The position numbers and the translations under genes were made by a program. A model generated the notes under the pieces. That model had not been told where the DNA came from, searched no databases, and worked only from the letters and a program-made list of their open reading frames with translations. A stretch of DNA of 64,000 bases from Thermoguttaceae bacterium (GTDB lineage Bacteria; Planctomycetota; Planctomycetia; Pirellulales; Thermoguttaceae): assembly GCA_017447865.1 (NCBI GenBank), contig JAFSMO010000074.1, positions 186,001 through 250,000 of the forward strand. Reading direction: 5' to 3'. Positions 8,895 to 16,843 of this stretch are shown piece by piece. Each line of letters starts with the position of its first letter. Position 1 is the stretch's first letter.

Positions 8895-9694
8895 AACGCT
8901 TGATCTTATACACGGCTGTGGTTCTGTGCTGCGCGCTGCTCCTGACGGCTCGCGGGAAATCCCCGAAATCTCTGAAATCTGCAAAACCGCTTCCGGCGTC
9001 GCCGTGCCCCGGGAGCCGGATCGTTCTGGAAGCGGACGGGATCGGGTACGCATTCCGCTGGTGCCCGCCTGGGGAGTTTGTGATGGGCGGGGAAACTTTG
9101 TTTCAGGACGCCCTGCCGGTCCATAAAGTGGTATTGACCCGGGGGTTCTGGCTTTTGGAAACCGAGGTCACGCAAGCGATGTGGCGGAGCGTGATGGGTA
9201 CGGATCCGAGCGAGTTCAAGGGCAAGAATAGGCCGGTCGAGCGGGTAAGCTGGGGCGAAAGTCAGGAATTCTGCCGGAAATTGAGCGAAAAACTGGGTCA
9301 AAAGGTCCAGCTTCCCACCGAGGCGCAGTGGGAGTACGCCTGCCGCGCGGGCACGGCCGGGGACTATGCCGGCGACCTGAACTCAATGGCGTGGTTCAGC
9401 GGAAATTCCGGGGCGGCGACCCACGAAGTGAAACAGAAAAAGCCGAACGCCTGGGGTTTGTACGACATGCACGGGAACGTGTACGAGTGGTGCTCGGACT
9501 GGTACGGTGAAAACTTTTACGCCGAGTCACCAGCGAACGACCCGGAAAATGCCGCGGCCTCTACGAGCCACGTATTTCGAGGGGGAAGCTGGAACATCGA
9601 CGCGGAAATGTGCCGCTCGGCCGACCGCGGCTGGGGGATCCCGGAGTACCGGTACAGCGATCTGGGGCTCCGGGTTTCTTTGGTTCCCGACTGA
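8891..9694 (+). CDS. Exported SUMF1 (formylglycine-generating-enzyme-like) domain protein
   Basis: The protein has 267 residues with a signal peptide at about 1-20. The SUMF1 domain spans about residues 45-265: WCPPGEFVMGG, then ETEVTQAMWRSVMG, RPVERVSWGESQEFCRKL, LPTEAQWEYACRAGT, GLYDMHGNVYEWCSDWYG, FRGGSWN and YSDLGLRV. True formylglycine-generating enzymes have two catalytic Cys after GGSW (WLCHxSYC). Here that place reads GGSWNIDAEMCRSADR, so the first Cys is missing. Sulfatase maturation is therefore unlikely; a binding or other role of the C-type-lectin-like fold fits better. It overlaps the preceding exported gene by four bases. Confidence 0.85.
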   Translation: MKRLILYTAVVLCCALLLTARGKSPKSLKSAKPLPASPCPGSRIVLEADGIGYAFRWCPPGEFVMGGETLFQDALPVHKVVLTRGFWLLETEVTQAMWRSVMGTDPSEFKGKNRPVERVSWGESQEFCRKLSEKLGQKVQLPTEAQWEYACRAGTAGDYAGDLNSMAWFSGNSGAATHEVKQKKPNAWGLYDMHGNVYEWCSDWYGENFYAESPANDPENAAASTSHVFRGGSWNIDAEMCRSADRGWGIPEYRYSDLGLRVSLVPD

Positions 9695-9710
9695 ATTTCC
9701 TCCCAATCGG

Positions 9711-10100
9711 TTACAGTGCGTTCAATTTCTCCCGAATCTCATCCGGGATCCGCATCGTTTTCTGATTCTTCAGATCGAAGTAGACCATCACGACCGTTCC
9801 CTGTGCCGCGAGCGTGCCGTCTTGCAGGTACGCACCGTGCTCAAGCTGGATCGAGGAGTTTCCCACGTGGGCGACCCGGGTCCGGACCTCGATCTCGCGC
9901 TCGGTGAACTGGATCGAATTCTTGTAGTCCAAATCAATGTGCACCAGAAGCAGATTCCACCCCTCACGACTCATGGAAGGGTTGAAAATCTCGAAAATCT
10001 GGTTTCTCGCCTCCTCAAACCACATCGCGGGGGCGAGATGGTGGCAGTGACCCAGGAAATCCGTGTCGAAAATGCGAATTTGAATTTTGTGCGTCAACAT
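9711..10100 (-). CDS. Hot-dog-fold acyl-CoA thioesterase (4HBT/YbgC-like)
   Basis: The protein has 129 residues, the usual size of 4HBT thioesterases. The N-terminus IRIFDTDFLGHCHHLAPAMWFEEARNQ holds the catalytic Asp region (the YbgC/4-hydroxybenzoyl-CoA thioesterase pattern is DTDxxGHxxHxxYxxxFExAR). LLLVHIDLDYKNSIQF and the later beta strands fit the fold. The likely reaction is hydrolysis of a short acyl-CoA or acyl-ACP. It starts 20 bases after the end of the methyltransferase gene, with GGAG upstream, so the two form an operon. The substrate is not determined by sequence. Confidence 0.85.
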   Translation of the reverse strand: MLTHKIQIRIFDTDFLGHCHHLAPAMWFEEARNQIFEIFNPSMSREGWNLLLVHIDLDYKNSIQFTEREIEVRTRVAHVGNSSIQLEHGAYLQDGTLAAQGTVVMVYFDLKNQKTMRIPDEIREKLNAL

Positions 10101-10120
10101 AAAATCAGCTCCACAGTCAG

Positions 10121-11014
10121 TCAGGAAAAATCGATCCGTGCCGCCTCGCCGCTCGGCAAAACGCGGCCGGAAGTGGTTTTCAGCTCCATCGGGTAAAAGT
10201 CGCAGCGGCCCGGTCGGGGGAAATGCTCCCGCAAAAGCCGCGCCATTCCACGGCCGTCCAGCCCCGGCGAGTGCGCCGTCAGCAGTACGAACGCCGGCGA
10301 GTCGGCGATCAGTTCCGCGCAGAGGTCCAGCAGTTCGGGAAGGTCCTTTTCCAGCTTCCAGACCTCCCCTTTCGTACCGTGGCCGTAACTGGGCGGGTCG
10401 AGGATCACCGCGTCGTACTTTTTCCCGCGCTTCAGCTCCCGCCGCGTGAATTTCATGGCGTCCTCCCCGATCCAGCGCACAGGAGCGTCGGCCAAACCCG
10501 ACGTTTCGGCATTTTCGCGCGCCCACTGCACGATGTTTTTCGCGGAATCGACGTGCGAAACGGAGAAATTCTCCGCGTCGGCCGAGGTTTTTCCCGCCTC
10601 ACGCATCGCCGCAGCGGCCGCCAGCGTACTTCCGCCCGTGTACGCGAAAAGGTTCAAAACCCGAAACGCGGGACGCTGCGCCAGAAAGAATTTTGTCCGC
10701 TCGTAGATCCACTCCCAGTTCGGCTCCTGCTCGGCAAAAACGCCCAGATGCCCGACCTCGGTGGGTTTCAGGATCAGCGAGAAATGGTTCGTTTCAAGCG
10801 TCCAGCTTTGCGGAGCGGGCGACGTTTTCCACCGCCAGATCCCCTTCAGACCCTCGGAGCGGCGAAACGTCCCGGCCGCCTGATTCCAGAGGGAAACCGG
10901 CTCGCGCATCGGAAACGGCTCCGCCGGCGGTGACGGCCGGTCGAGCAGAAGGCCGCTGAACTGTTCCAATTTGCGGCCTTTGCCGAAATCGAGAAGGCGG
11001 TAGGAGAAAGGCAT
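10121..11014 (-). CDS. Class I SAM-dependent methyltransferase, RlmI/RlmK-like (probably rRNA)
   Basis: The protein has 297 residues. Motif I is LNLFAYTGGSTLAAA near residue 140. The acidic motif II region is SHVDSAKNIVQWARENAE. The catalytic loop motif is ILDPPSYGHG, the DPPxFG-type motif of RlmI/RlmK-type RNA methyltransferases. The N-terminal PUA domain typical of RlmI is absent, so this is the compact version. The target, probably an RNA base, is inferred from the family. The start has no clear Shine-Dalgarno sequence. The thioesterase gene follows 20 bases downstream. Confidence 0.85.
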   Translation of the reverse strand: MPFSYRLLDFGKGRKLEQFSGLLLDRPSPPAEPFPMREPVSLWNQAAGTFRRSEGLKGIWRWKTSPAPQSWTLETNHFSLILKPTEVGHLGVFAEQEPNWEWIYERTKFFLAQRPAFRVLNLFAYTGGSTLAAAAAMREAGKTSADAENFSVSHVDSAKNIVQWARENAETSGLADAPVRWIGEDAMKFTRRELKRGKKYDAVILDPPSYGHGTKGEVWKLEKDLPELLDLCAELIADSPAFVLLTAHSPGLDGRGMARLLREHFPRPGRCDFYPMELKTTSGRVLPSGEAARIDFS

Positions 11015-11069
11015 TTTAACGATTCAAAACAAAAACGAAACAAAAGAACAGGAGGTCCACCTCATTCGA

Positions 11070-12485
11070 TCAAATCCGGTGCAAATGCCTCCCGATTCCC
11101 CGTGCCGCGGTGCGGTTTTCCAGATTCGGGCGGAAAATGACCAAAATCATTAAGGGGAGGAACCACGCCATGTACGTCCCCCCCTGGAACGGGTGGCAGA
11201 ACTGCGCCCCGGCCATCAGTGCCGCGGAGCTGCTCATGAGCGTTCCGAAATTCTTCTGCGACGGCCAGAACGTCAGGATGAATACCAGCACGAGGTAAAT
11301 CGCGATGACCGGCAAACGATAAAAAACGCTGTGCTCCGAAATGTCCCAGAACCCGGCGGCATTTCGCGAGAAAAGACCCACGCAGCCGAAAATATCACCC
11401 GACTGAGCCAGAAATGCGTTCCAGCCGCCCGAAAGCGGGATCGAAATCGCAATGAGCAGCAGGAAAGTGCCCAGGCTCATAATGAAAAACCGCCAAAAGC
11501 CTTTCGACCAATAAAACGCACACCACAGCGGGATGAGGAAAATCGGGTAGTATGACAGAGCAGCAGCAGTTCCGAGGAGTATCCCGGCCAGAGACGGGAG
11601 ACGCCACGAAAAAACGGCCCAAACCAGCAGCGCGGCCGGAATTAAATGGTCCAGGCGGGATGGCATCTGCGCAACATACGGGAGCAGCATGTAAAGCGTC
11701 GCCGCCGCGATTCCCGTATTGAAATTTTCGAAATGTTTCCAACTCACCAGCACGATCCCGAGCACGATCGCCAACTGCGCTAAAATGGACAAAAAAATCG
11801 TCAGGCGAATTTGCGTGATCGGGAAAATCGGAAACTGGTCCAACTGGTAAGTCTGCGGAGGAACGCTTTCATCGGCCGTCTGATCGGTCATTTGCTCCAG
11901 ACGCTTCTTTTTCAGAAGATCGTACCGCCACTGACGGGGAAAGTCGCAAAGTTTTGTGAAAAAAGGAAGTCCCGGCCCGTGTACAAGCTGGGCTTTATTT
12001 TCCGTCTGGGTTTTTTCGTCCGCGGGAAGTTCAGGATTCATTTCCCGTTCCAGATCAAGCGTCACAAGTCGATCGTTCAGGTGGTAAGTTATGAGCTGCT
12101 CCAAAGGCGCGCTGATTTGTGATTCGTAATCGCTCGTTTGAATCAAAACGACGCTTGCGATCTGGAAAACCATGAGGGCCACGCAGGTAAAAATCAGGCC
12201 CCCTCTGGAAAGGTTGACCTCAAGCAAAGGCCGCCGGACCATCATCGGGTCGCAAATCATACGCATCATCAGAAGCATGATGCTCGTCAGGACCATAACG
12301 TAGCCAAAATAGAAATCTCGTGCGATGAGTAAAAGCCCTGGCCCGAGAAGCAAAAGCAGAAAAAGGTCCAGATTGCGGACGCTCCACACCCGCCGGAATT
12401 TGAAGAAAATGCCCGTAATCATCAGCAGCGACAGGTAAAACCACGTCGTTGGATTTACGTCGTAAAGCAAAAAAACTTCAAACAT
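11070..12485 (-). CDS. Polytopic membrane protein, possibly GT-C-type glycosyltransferase-like
   Basis: The protein has 471 residues with about ten hydrophobic segments, for example FYLSLLMITGIFF, LFLLLLLGPGLLLIA, GLIFTCVALMVFQIASVVLI, FLSILAQLAIVLGIVLV, LSYYPIFLIPLWCAFYW, FFIMSLGTFLLLIAISIPL and VIAIYLVLVFILTF. A loop of about 100 residues after the fourth segment is polar. Its topology and the motif MPSRLDHLIPAALLVWAVF recall GT-C mannosyltransferase-like proteins, but no diagnostic DD/ExD motif is clear, so the function stays open. A GG-TATAAT -10 box lies about 45 bases upstream. Confidence 0.7.
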   Translation of the reverse strand: MFEVFLLYDVNPTTWFYLSLLMITGIFFKFRRVWSVRNLDLFLLLLLGPGLLLIARDFYFGYVMVLTSIMLLMMRMICDPMMVRRPLLEVNLSRGGLIFTCVALMVFQIASVVLIQTSDYESQISAPLEQLITYHLNDRLVTLDLEREMNPELPADEKTQTENKAQLVHGPGLPFFTKLCDFPRQWRYDLLKKKRLEQMTDQTADESVPPQTYQLDQFPIFPITQIRLTIFLSILAQLAIVLGIVLVSWKHFENFNTGIAAATLYMLLPYVAQMPSRLDHLIPAALLVWAVFSWRLPSLAGILLGTAAALSYYPIFLIPLWCAFYWSKGFWRFFIMSLGTFLLLIAISIPLSGGWNAFLAQSGDIFGCVGLFSRNAAGFWDISEHSVFYRLPVIAIYLVLVFILTFWPSQKNFGTLMSSSAALMAGAQFCHPFQGGTYMAWFLPLMILVIFRPNLENRTAARGIGRHLHRI

Positions 12486-12530
12486 ACGGGCCTCTCACAA
12501 AACCGGAAACGAAAAAAGCTTACATTATTA

Positions 12531-12536
12531 ATTATA
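12531..12536 (-). promoter_or_regulatory. -10 box upstream of the polytopic membrane protein gene
   Basis: On the minus strand the sequence is AAGGTATAATTAAT, again GG before TATAAT. No clear -35 box is seen. Confidence 0.5.
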
Positions 12537-12631
12537 CCTTCATTAAATTAATTGTATAGGGGGGGAACACTGAAATCCTGAAGGAATTTCTGACTCAATA
12601 TTCAAATTGGAAATTTTGTCTCTTTATGGGA

Positions 12632-14611
12632 TCAATGGCGGCGTTTCAGCCAGAAAAGTCCGAACGAGCCCAAAATGAGCAGCACCCACGTTCCGGGTTC
12701 CGGCACCGACGGATCCTCTGGGACCGGAGCTTCCTGAATCTGCCCCATGTAGAACGTCGTGCTGATTCCCTTGACGGCGATTCCCGTGTCCTCGACAGTC
12801 CCGTGGTCTTCTTTGTCTTTGACTTCCACCTTCCATTCGCCTGTCGGGTCCTCACCCCAGAACGCGTTGGAGGCGAACGTCCAGACCAAATCGTTGAAAT
12901 CCAAATTCATATTGTTGCCTGCCGCATCCGCATAACAAAGAATGCTCTTGGTTTGGGACGGCGAAGTCAGCTCGATTTGGATGTCGCCCATGTAATTACA
13001 TTCCAGGAGGATCGTAAGCGTGACCTCTTCAAGCGGCTGAACCGAAACACCCCCAAAAGTATCGGCAGAGAACGTCGCATAAAACGTTTGCGTGTCCGTG
13101 GATCCCATAAAGCTCATATTTCCATCACTGGTAGTGTGGGAATTCCCGGTCGTGTATCCCATCGTTGTCATGCAGGCGTCATTTTTGTCAATGGAACCAG
13201 TCAAAAGGACATTCTCGTTGGAAGAGGTAACACTACCTCCAGAGTCCCACCAGATAATATCGCCGCGAACAAAAATCTCACGCGGAGCATTCAGTTTGGT
13301 TACGTTACATACGGTCGAGTTGGAGGAACTGTACGTCCAGCCCCAGTCAGCCGGCATGACCGTCTGTGCCGTAACGTCCATTGTGGTTTCCGCAGCCGTC
13401 ACCAGGGCACCAGCGTTCACCTGACCGAAACCGTAAGTCGGGGAGAAAGAAATTCCTGCGTCATTAGTCGTCCAGGCGGTCTCTTCGCCCGTTGCTCCCA
13501 GATCGATCTTCGTGCAGGTCTGAACCAGCAAGTGCTTCATCAGGCGGGGGGTGACCTCCGCGACGTTGGGATTGGACTTGAGGGCTTCCACGCCCAACGC
13601 AACAACACCTGCCGCGAGTGGCGACGCTGCCGATGTTCCGCTGAACTGCTCCATATAATTACCGTCTGCGGAACCTTTTAATAAGGTGGTGGCGTAACCG
13701 TCATCTCCGGTTCGGTCTGAAGTGGGGACCGCCGCTCCTGGTGCGCAGCAGAAAACGTTGGCTCCGTAGCAGCTGAAACTTGCGTATTTTTGGTAGAGGT
13801 CCAGATTGTAATAACTACCAGAGCCTGTAGCCGCAACGACCAGTGTATCCACACAGGCCTGAGTCATTTTTTTATTTGAGTCACGCTGATTAGGCAAAAT
13901 ATTGGATGTGCCTGAGGCTGTGTCCGTTCCTGCACGGGAGTTACCGGCAGAGAAAAGAATAATGGCGCCATTACTGGCAGCGGCGTGGAGATTTGGGAGG
14001 GGGTTCATTTTGGAATCAGTGGGGTCGCTTGGGTCAATGAGGTCGAAACTGGTCTCAGGGATCCCTCCGAAGCCAGCCAATCCTGTGGTACTTCCGTAGC
14101 TGTTATTAATGACGCTGCACCCCTGGTCTTTTATATAATTGTAAGCCGAAGTAATGGAATAAGAACTCAAATCGAGCCCAATGGTGATGAGACTGGCATC
14201 ATAAGCGGCCCCCGCGACGACCCCACTGCCAACCACGGTGCCAATGACGCCTCTGACGTTAACTGGCTCTCCGCTGTTTGCGGCAATACACCCGGTGACG
14301 GCCGTTCCGTGATTGTCCGAACTGGAACGTGGGTTGGAGCCGTTGGTCGTTACATCATTGCCGCCCTGGTAAAACTTGCATTTCCCGTTTTCGATACGTG
14401 CGTAATAGGCAGGATGATCCATCTGGGCGGAATCATCAAGGACCCCTACCAGAACTCCATTGCCGGAGTAACCTTTGTCCCAGGCTCCGCCGAAGTTGCA
14501 GGCCTGCTGGTGAATATAAACCGCGTCCGAGCTGGTGAGTGCAGCGGCAAATACGGCCGAGGAACAAATCACCAGTGAAAGAAGGAGTGCGTTGACGATA
14601 TTACGAAACAT
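12632..14611 (-). CDS. Kexin-like subtilase (S8 domain plus P domain) with PEP-CTERM sorting tail
   Basis: The precursor has 659 residues. Residues 1-23 are a signal peptide. The S8 catalytic triad is visible: Asp59/60 in VGVLDDS, His101 in DNHGTAVTG and Ser327 in FSGTSAASP, with Asn169/170 in INNSYG for the oxyanion hole. Residues of about 500-625 form a proprotein-convertase P domain (VTLTILLECNYMGDIQIELTSP, DPTGEWKVEVKDKE). The tail VPEPGTWVLLILGSFGLF plus WLKRRH (636-659) is a PEP-CTERM signal, so the protease should be processed by an exosortase that is not encoded here. AGGAG lies just upstream of the start. Many Cys suggest an oxidising compartment. Confidence 0.94.
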   Translation of the reverse strand: MFRNIVNALLLSLVICSSAVFAAALTSSDAVYIHQQACNFGGAWDKGYSGNGVLVGVLDDSAQMDHPAYYARIENGKCKFYQGGNDVTTNGSNPRSSSDNHGTAVTGCIAANSGEPVNVRGVIGTVVGSGVVAGAAYDASLITIGLDLSSYSITSAYNYIKDQGCSVINNSYGSTTGLAGFGGIPETSFDLIDPSDPTDSKMNPLPNLHAAASNGAIILFSAGNSRAGTDTASGTSNILPNQRDSNKKMTQACVDTLVVAATGSGSYYNLDLYQKYASFSCYGANVFCCAPGAAVPTSDRTGDDGYATTLLKGSADGNYMEQFSGTSAASPLAAGVVALGVEALKSNPNVAEVTPRLMKHLLVQTCTKIDLGATGEETAWTTNDAGISFSPTYGFGQVNAGALVTAAETTMDVTAQTVMPADWGWTYSSSNSTVCNVTKLNAPREIFVRGDIIWWDSGGSVTSSNENVLLTGSIDKNDACMTTMGYTTGNSHTTSDGNMSFMGSTDTQTFYATFSADTFGGVSVQPLEEVTLTILLECNYMGDIQIELTSPSQTKSILCYADAAGNNMNLDFNDLVWTFASNAFWGEDPTGEWKVEVKDKEDHGTVEDTGIAVKGISTTFYMGQIQEAPVPEDPSVPEPGTWVLLILGSFGLFWLKRRH

Positions 14612-14652
14612 GAGGTCTCTCCTGAAAAATGAATCTTTAATATATCAACTCC

Positions 14653-14683
14653 ATTATATACCAGATGAGGCCAAAACATTCAA
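14653..14683 (-). promoter_or_regulatory. Possible promoter of the PEP-CTERM protease gene
   Basis: On the minus strand TTGAAT precedes TATAAT (in GGTATATAAT) with a long 19-base spacer. The gene starts about 40 bases downstream. The rest of the 320-base gap to lysC is AT-rich with no gene. Confidence 0.4.
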
Positions 14684-14847
14684 AAATTTTAAAAAATTTC
14701 CCAAAAAGGCAAAAAAATAAGCCCCGGAAGCTGAAAATTTTAGCCAATCTTAACAAATTTCCAAACCTTGAAGGTTCACGAGGAATAAATAAGCCCGGGT
14801 TCTTCCGAAAGATACGGATTTTTTTGAATTTCTTCCCACCCCCCACC

Positions 14848-14875
14848 TTGCGTTTTTTTCGGTCTGGTGTAAACT
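14848..14875 (+). promoter_or_regulatory. Possible lysC promoter
   Basis: TTGCGT, a 16-base spacer and TAAACT lie 56 bases before the aspartokinase ATG. No lysine-riboswitch-like leader fits in this short distance. Confidence 0.45.
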
Positions 14876-14931
14876 ATAGAGACGTATTAATATGCAAATA
14901 CCAAACCTCTTTTCGGCAGAAAGGTGATAAA

Positions 14932-16710
14932 ATGTCTATTATCGTTCAGAAATTCGGCGGCACCAGCGTCGCTGACAGCAATAAGATCCTCGCGGCTGCG
15001 CGCAAGGCGATCCGCGCTCAGGAAGAAGGTCACCAGGTCGTCATGGTCGTTTCGGCCATGGGCAAAAACACGGATAAACTCATCGCTTTGGCCAAAGAGA
15101 TCGAAGAAAATCCGCCCGCGCGGGAGATGGACATGCTCCTGTCCACCGGCGAGCAGGTTTCCGTCGCTCTGGTCGCCATCGCCATTCAGCACCTCGGCTA
15201 CAAGGCCGTCAGTATGACCGGCGCCCAGATCGGCATCAAAACGAACAACTCGTTCATGAAAGCCCGCATCGAGTCGATTTCCACCGACCGCATCCGCAAG
15301 GCGCTGAACGACGGGAATATCGTGATCGCTGCCGGTTTCCAGGGGGTTGACGACAATTATAATATTACGACGCTCGGCCGCGGTGGTTCCGATACGACGG
15401 CGGTGGCTCTTGCGGCGGTTTTGAACGCTGAATCCTGTGAGATTTACACCGACGTGGACGGCGTGTACACGGCCGACCCGCGGGTCGTTCCCAAGGCGCG
15501 CCGCGTGAAGCAGATCAGCTACGACGAAATGCTCGAAATGGCGAGCCTCGGCGCCGGCGTCATGCACAGCCGCTCCATCGAGTTCGCGAAGAATTTCCAG
15601 GTCCCGATCCATGTTCGGGCCTCCTACAGCGACGAGCCGGGCACGATGATCGTCTCGGAACCCGAATCGACCGAGCGGCCCGTCTGCGGTGCGGCGATCG
15701 CCAAAGACGAAGTGCGTTTTTCCATCGTTGGGATCGCGGACCGTCCCGGAATGACCGACCAGATCTTCCACCCGATCGCAAATCGTCAGATCGCGATGGA
15801 CATGGTCGTTCAGAACATCGGGATCGACGGCAAAGCGGAGATCGCCTTCACGATCCCGGCCACGGAACTTTCCTCGACGCTCAAAGCGATCGCCGAGGTG
15901 AAAGAAAACATTCCGGACGCTTTCGAGTCGTACACCTACGACAATAATCTGTGCAAAGTCTCGATTGTGGGTCTGGGCATGGAACGTCAGGTCGGCGTGG
16001 CGGAAAAAATGTTCGAAACGCTCGCCGCCCGCGGGATCAACATTCAGATGATCACCACCAGCGAGATCAAAGTCTCGGTCCTCGTCTCGAAGGACCAGGG
16101 GGCCGAAGCGATCCGTGCGGTCCATGACGCGTTTGAACTGGGCATCACCCCGTCCGATGTGAAGCCGCTCGTCAAGCCGCAAATGATCAGCGATGAGGAA
16201 AAGATCCGCCTGATCAACCGTCTCGAGCACATGGAAGACCTTCTCATCGAAAATGTGACGCTCGATGAAACGCAGGCCAGCGTCACGCTGTTCGACCTGC
16301 CGCAGGAGCCTGGTCTGGCGTCCCGCATTTTCCGCCGCGTGACCGAAGCTGGGATCGTGGTCGATATGATCGTCCAGAGCTCCGGGGATAAATTCACGAA
16401 CCTGACGTTCACCGTGGAACGCTCCTGCGCCGACGCGGCTCTGGAACTGGCGAAAGAGATCGCGGCCAAGCTGAACTGCACGCCTCCGAAATCCTGCCCG
16501 CCGGTCGCGAAGATTTCGCTCAGCGGTACCGGTATGCGCAGCCACACGCTGGTTGCGGCCCGGATCCTGGAAACCCTCGCGGAAGCCGGGATCAACATCG
16601 AAATGATCAACACGAGCGAGATGCGCTTCAATCTGGTCGTCGAAGCCAAAGACGGTCAGCGCGCGCTGGCGGTCCTGAAAGACGAACTCAAAGACGTAAT
16701 AGCAGATTAA
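14932..16710 (+). CDS. lysC: Aspartate kinase with four ACT domains
   Basis: The enzyme phosphorylates aspartate, the first step to lysine, threonine and methionine. It has 592 residues. The kinase domain (about 1-250) shows VQKFGGTSVAD, VVSAMGKNTDKL, LSTGEQVSVAL, LGRGGSDTTAVALAA and the ADPRVVPKARRV segment. After it come two pairs of ACT domains, with repeated cores such as GMERQVGVAEKMFETLAARGINIQMITTSEIKVS and GMRSHTLVAARILETLAEAGINIEMINTSEMRFN. The usual enzyme has about 400 residues and two ACT domains; four are known in cyanobacterial aspartokinases. Feedback control by end products is likely. I chose the Met before the kinase motif, not the AT-rich extension upstream. GGTGA lies upstream of the start. 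Confidence 0.96.
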   Translation: MSIIVQKFGGTSVADSNKILAAARKAIRAQEEGHQVVMVVSAMGKNTDKLIALAKEIEENPPAREMDMLLSTGEQVSVALVAIAIQHLGYKAVSMTGAQIGIKTNNSFMKARIESISTDRIRKALNDGNIVIAAGFQGVDDNYNITTLGRGGSDTTAVALAAVLNAESCEIYTDVDGVYTADPRVVPKARRVKQISYDEMLEMASLGAGVMHSRSIEFAKNFQVPIHVRASYSDEPGTMIVSEPESTERPVCGAAIAKDEVRFSIVGIADRPGMTDQIFHPIANRQIAMDMVVQNIGIDGKAEIAFTIPATELSSTLKAIAEVKENIPDAFESYTYDNNLCKVSIVGLGMERQVGVAEKMFETLAARGINIQMITTSEIKVSVLVSKDQGAEAIRAVHDAFELGITPSDVKPLVKPQMISDEEKIRLINRLEHMEDLLIENVTLDETQASVTLFDLPQEPGLASRIFRRVTEAGIVVDMIVQSSGDKFTNLTFTVERSCADAALELAKEIAAKLNCTPPKSCPPVAKISLSGTGMRSHTLVAARILETLAEAGINIEMINTSEMRFNLVVEAKDGQRALAVLKDELKDVIAD

Positions 16711-16712
16711 AA

Positions 16713-16838
16713 CGAATAATGAATAACGAATAACGAATAATGGGGAGATCCTCGATTCAACCCAACGCGTAATTCCGGCCTTCGGCCTCCATTACCGCCT
16801 TCCATTATTCGTTATTCGTTATTCTTTATTCATTATTC
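16713..16838 (+). repeat. Heptamer-armed inverted repeat element with palindromic core
   Basis: The left arm (16713-16742) is four tandem GAATAAC/GAATAAT heptamers. The right arm (16802-16838) is the same unit in inverted orientation. Between them lies the 34-base core (16767-16800) that recurs at 5424 and 24428. The element starts two bases after the lysC stop and ends five bases before the antiporter ATG, leaving no room for a normal ribosome binding site. The arms could fold into a long hairpin in RNA. Confidence 0.88.
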
Positions 16839-16843
16839 AAATT

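Noticed and set aside
8891..9694. Sulfatase-activating formylglycine-generating enzyme
   Set aside because: The first catalytic Cys after GGSW is missing and no sulfatase gene is in the window.
11070..12485. Exosortase for the neighbouring PEP-CTERM protease
   Set aside because: It is a polytopic membrane protein, but I do not see the conserved Cys, Arg and His motifs of exosortases.
14612..14931. Lysine riboswitch before the aspartokinase gene
   Set aside because: Only about 56 bases lie between the likely promoter and the ATG, and no conserved lysine-riboswitch core is visible.
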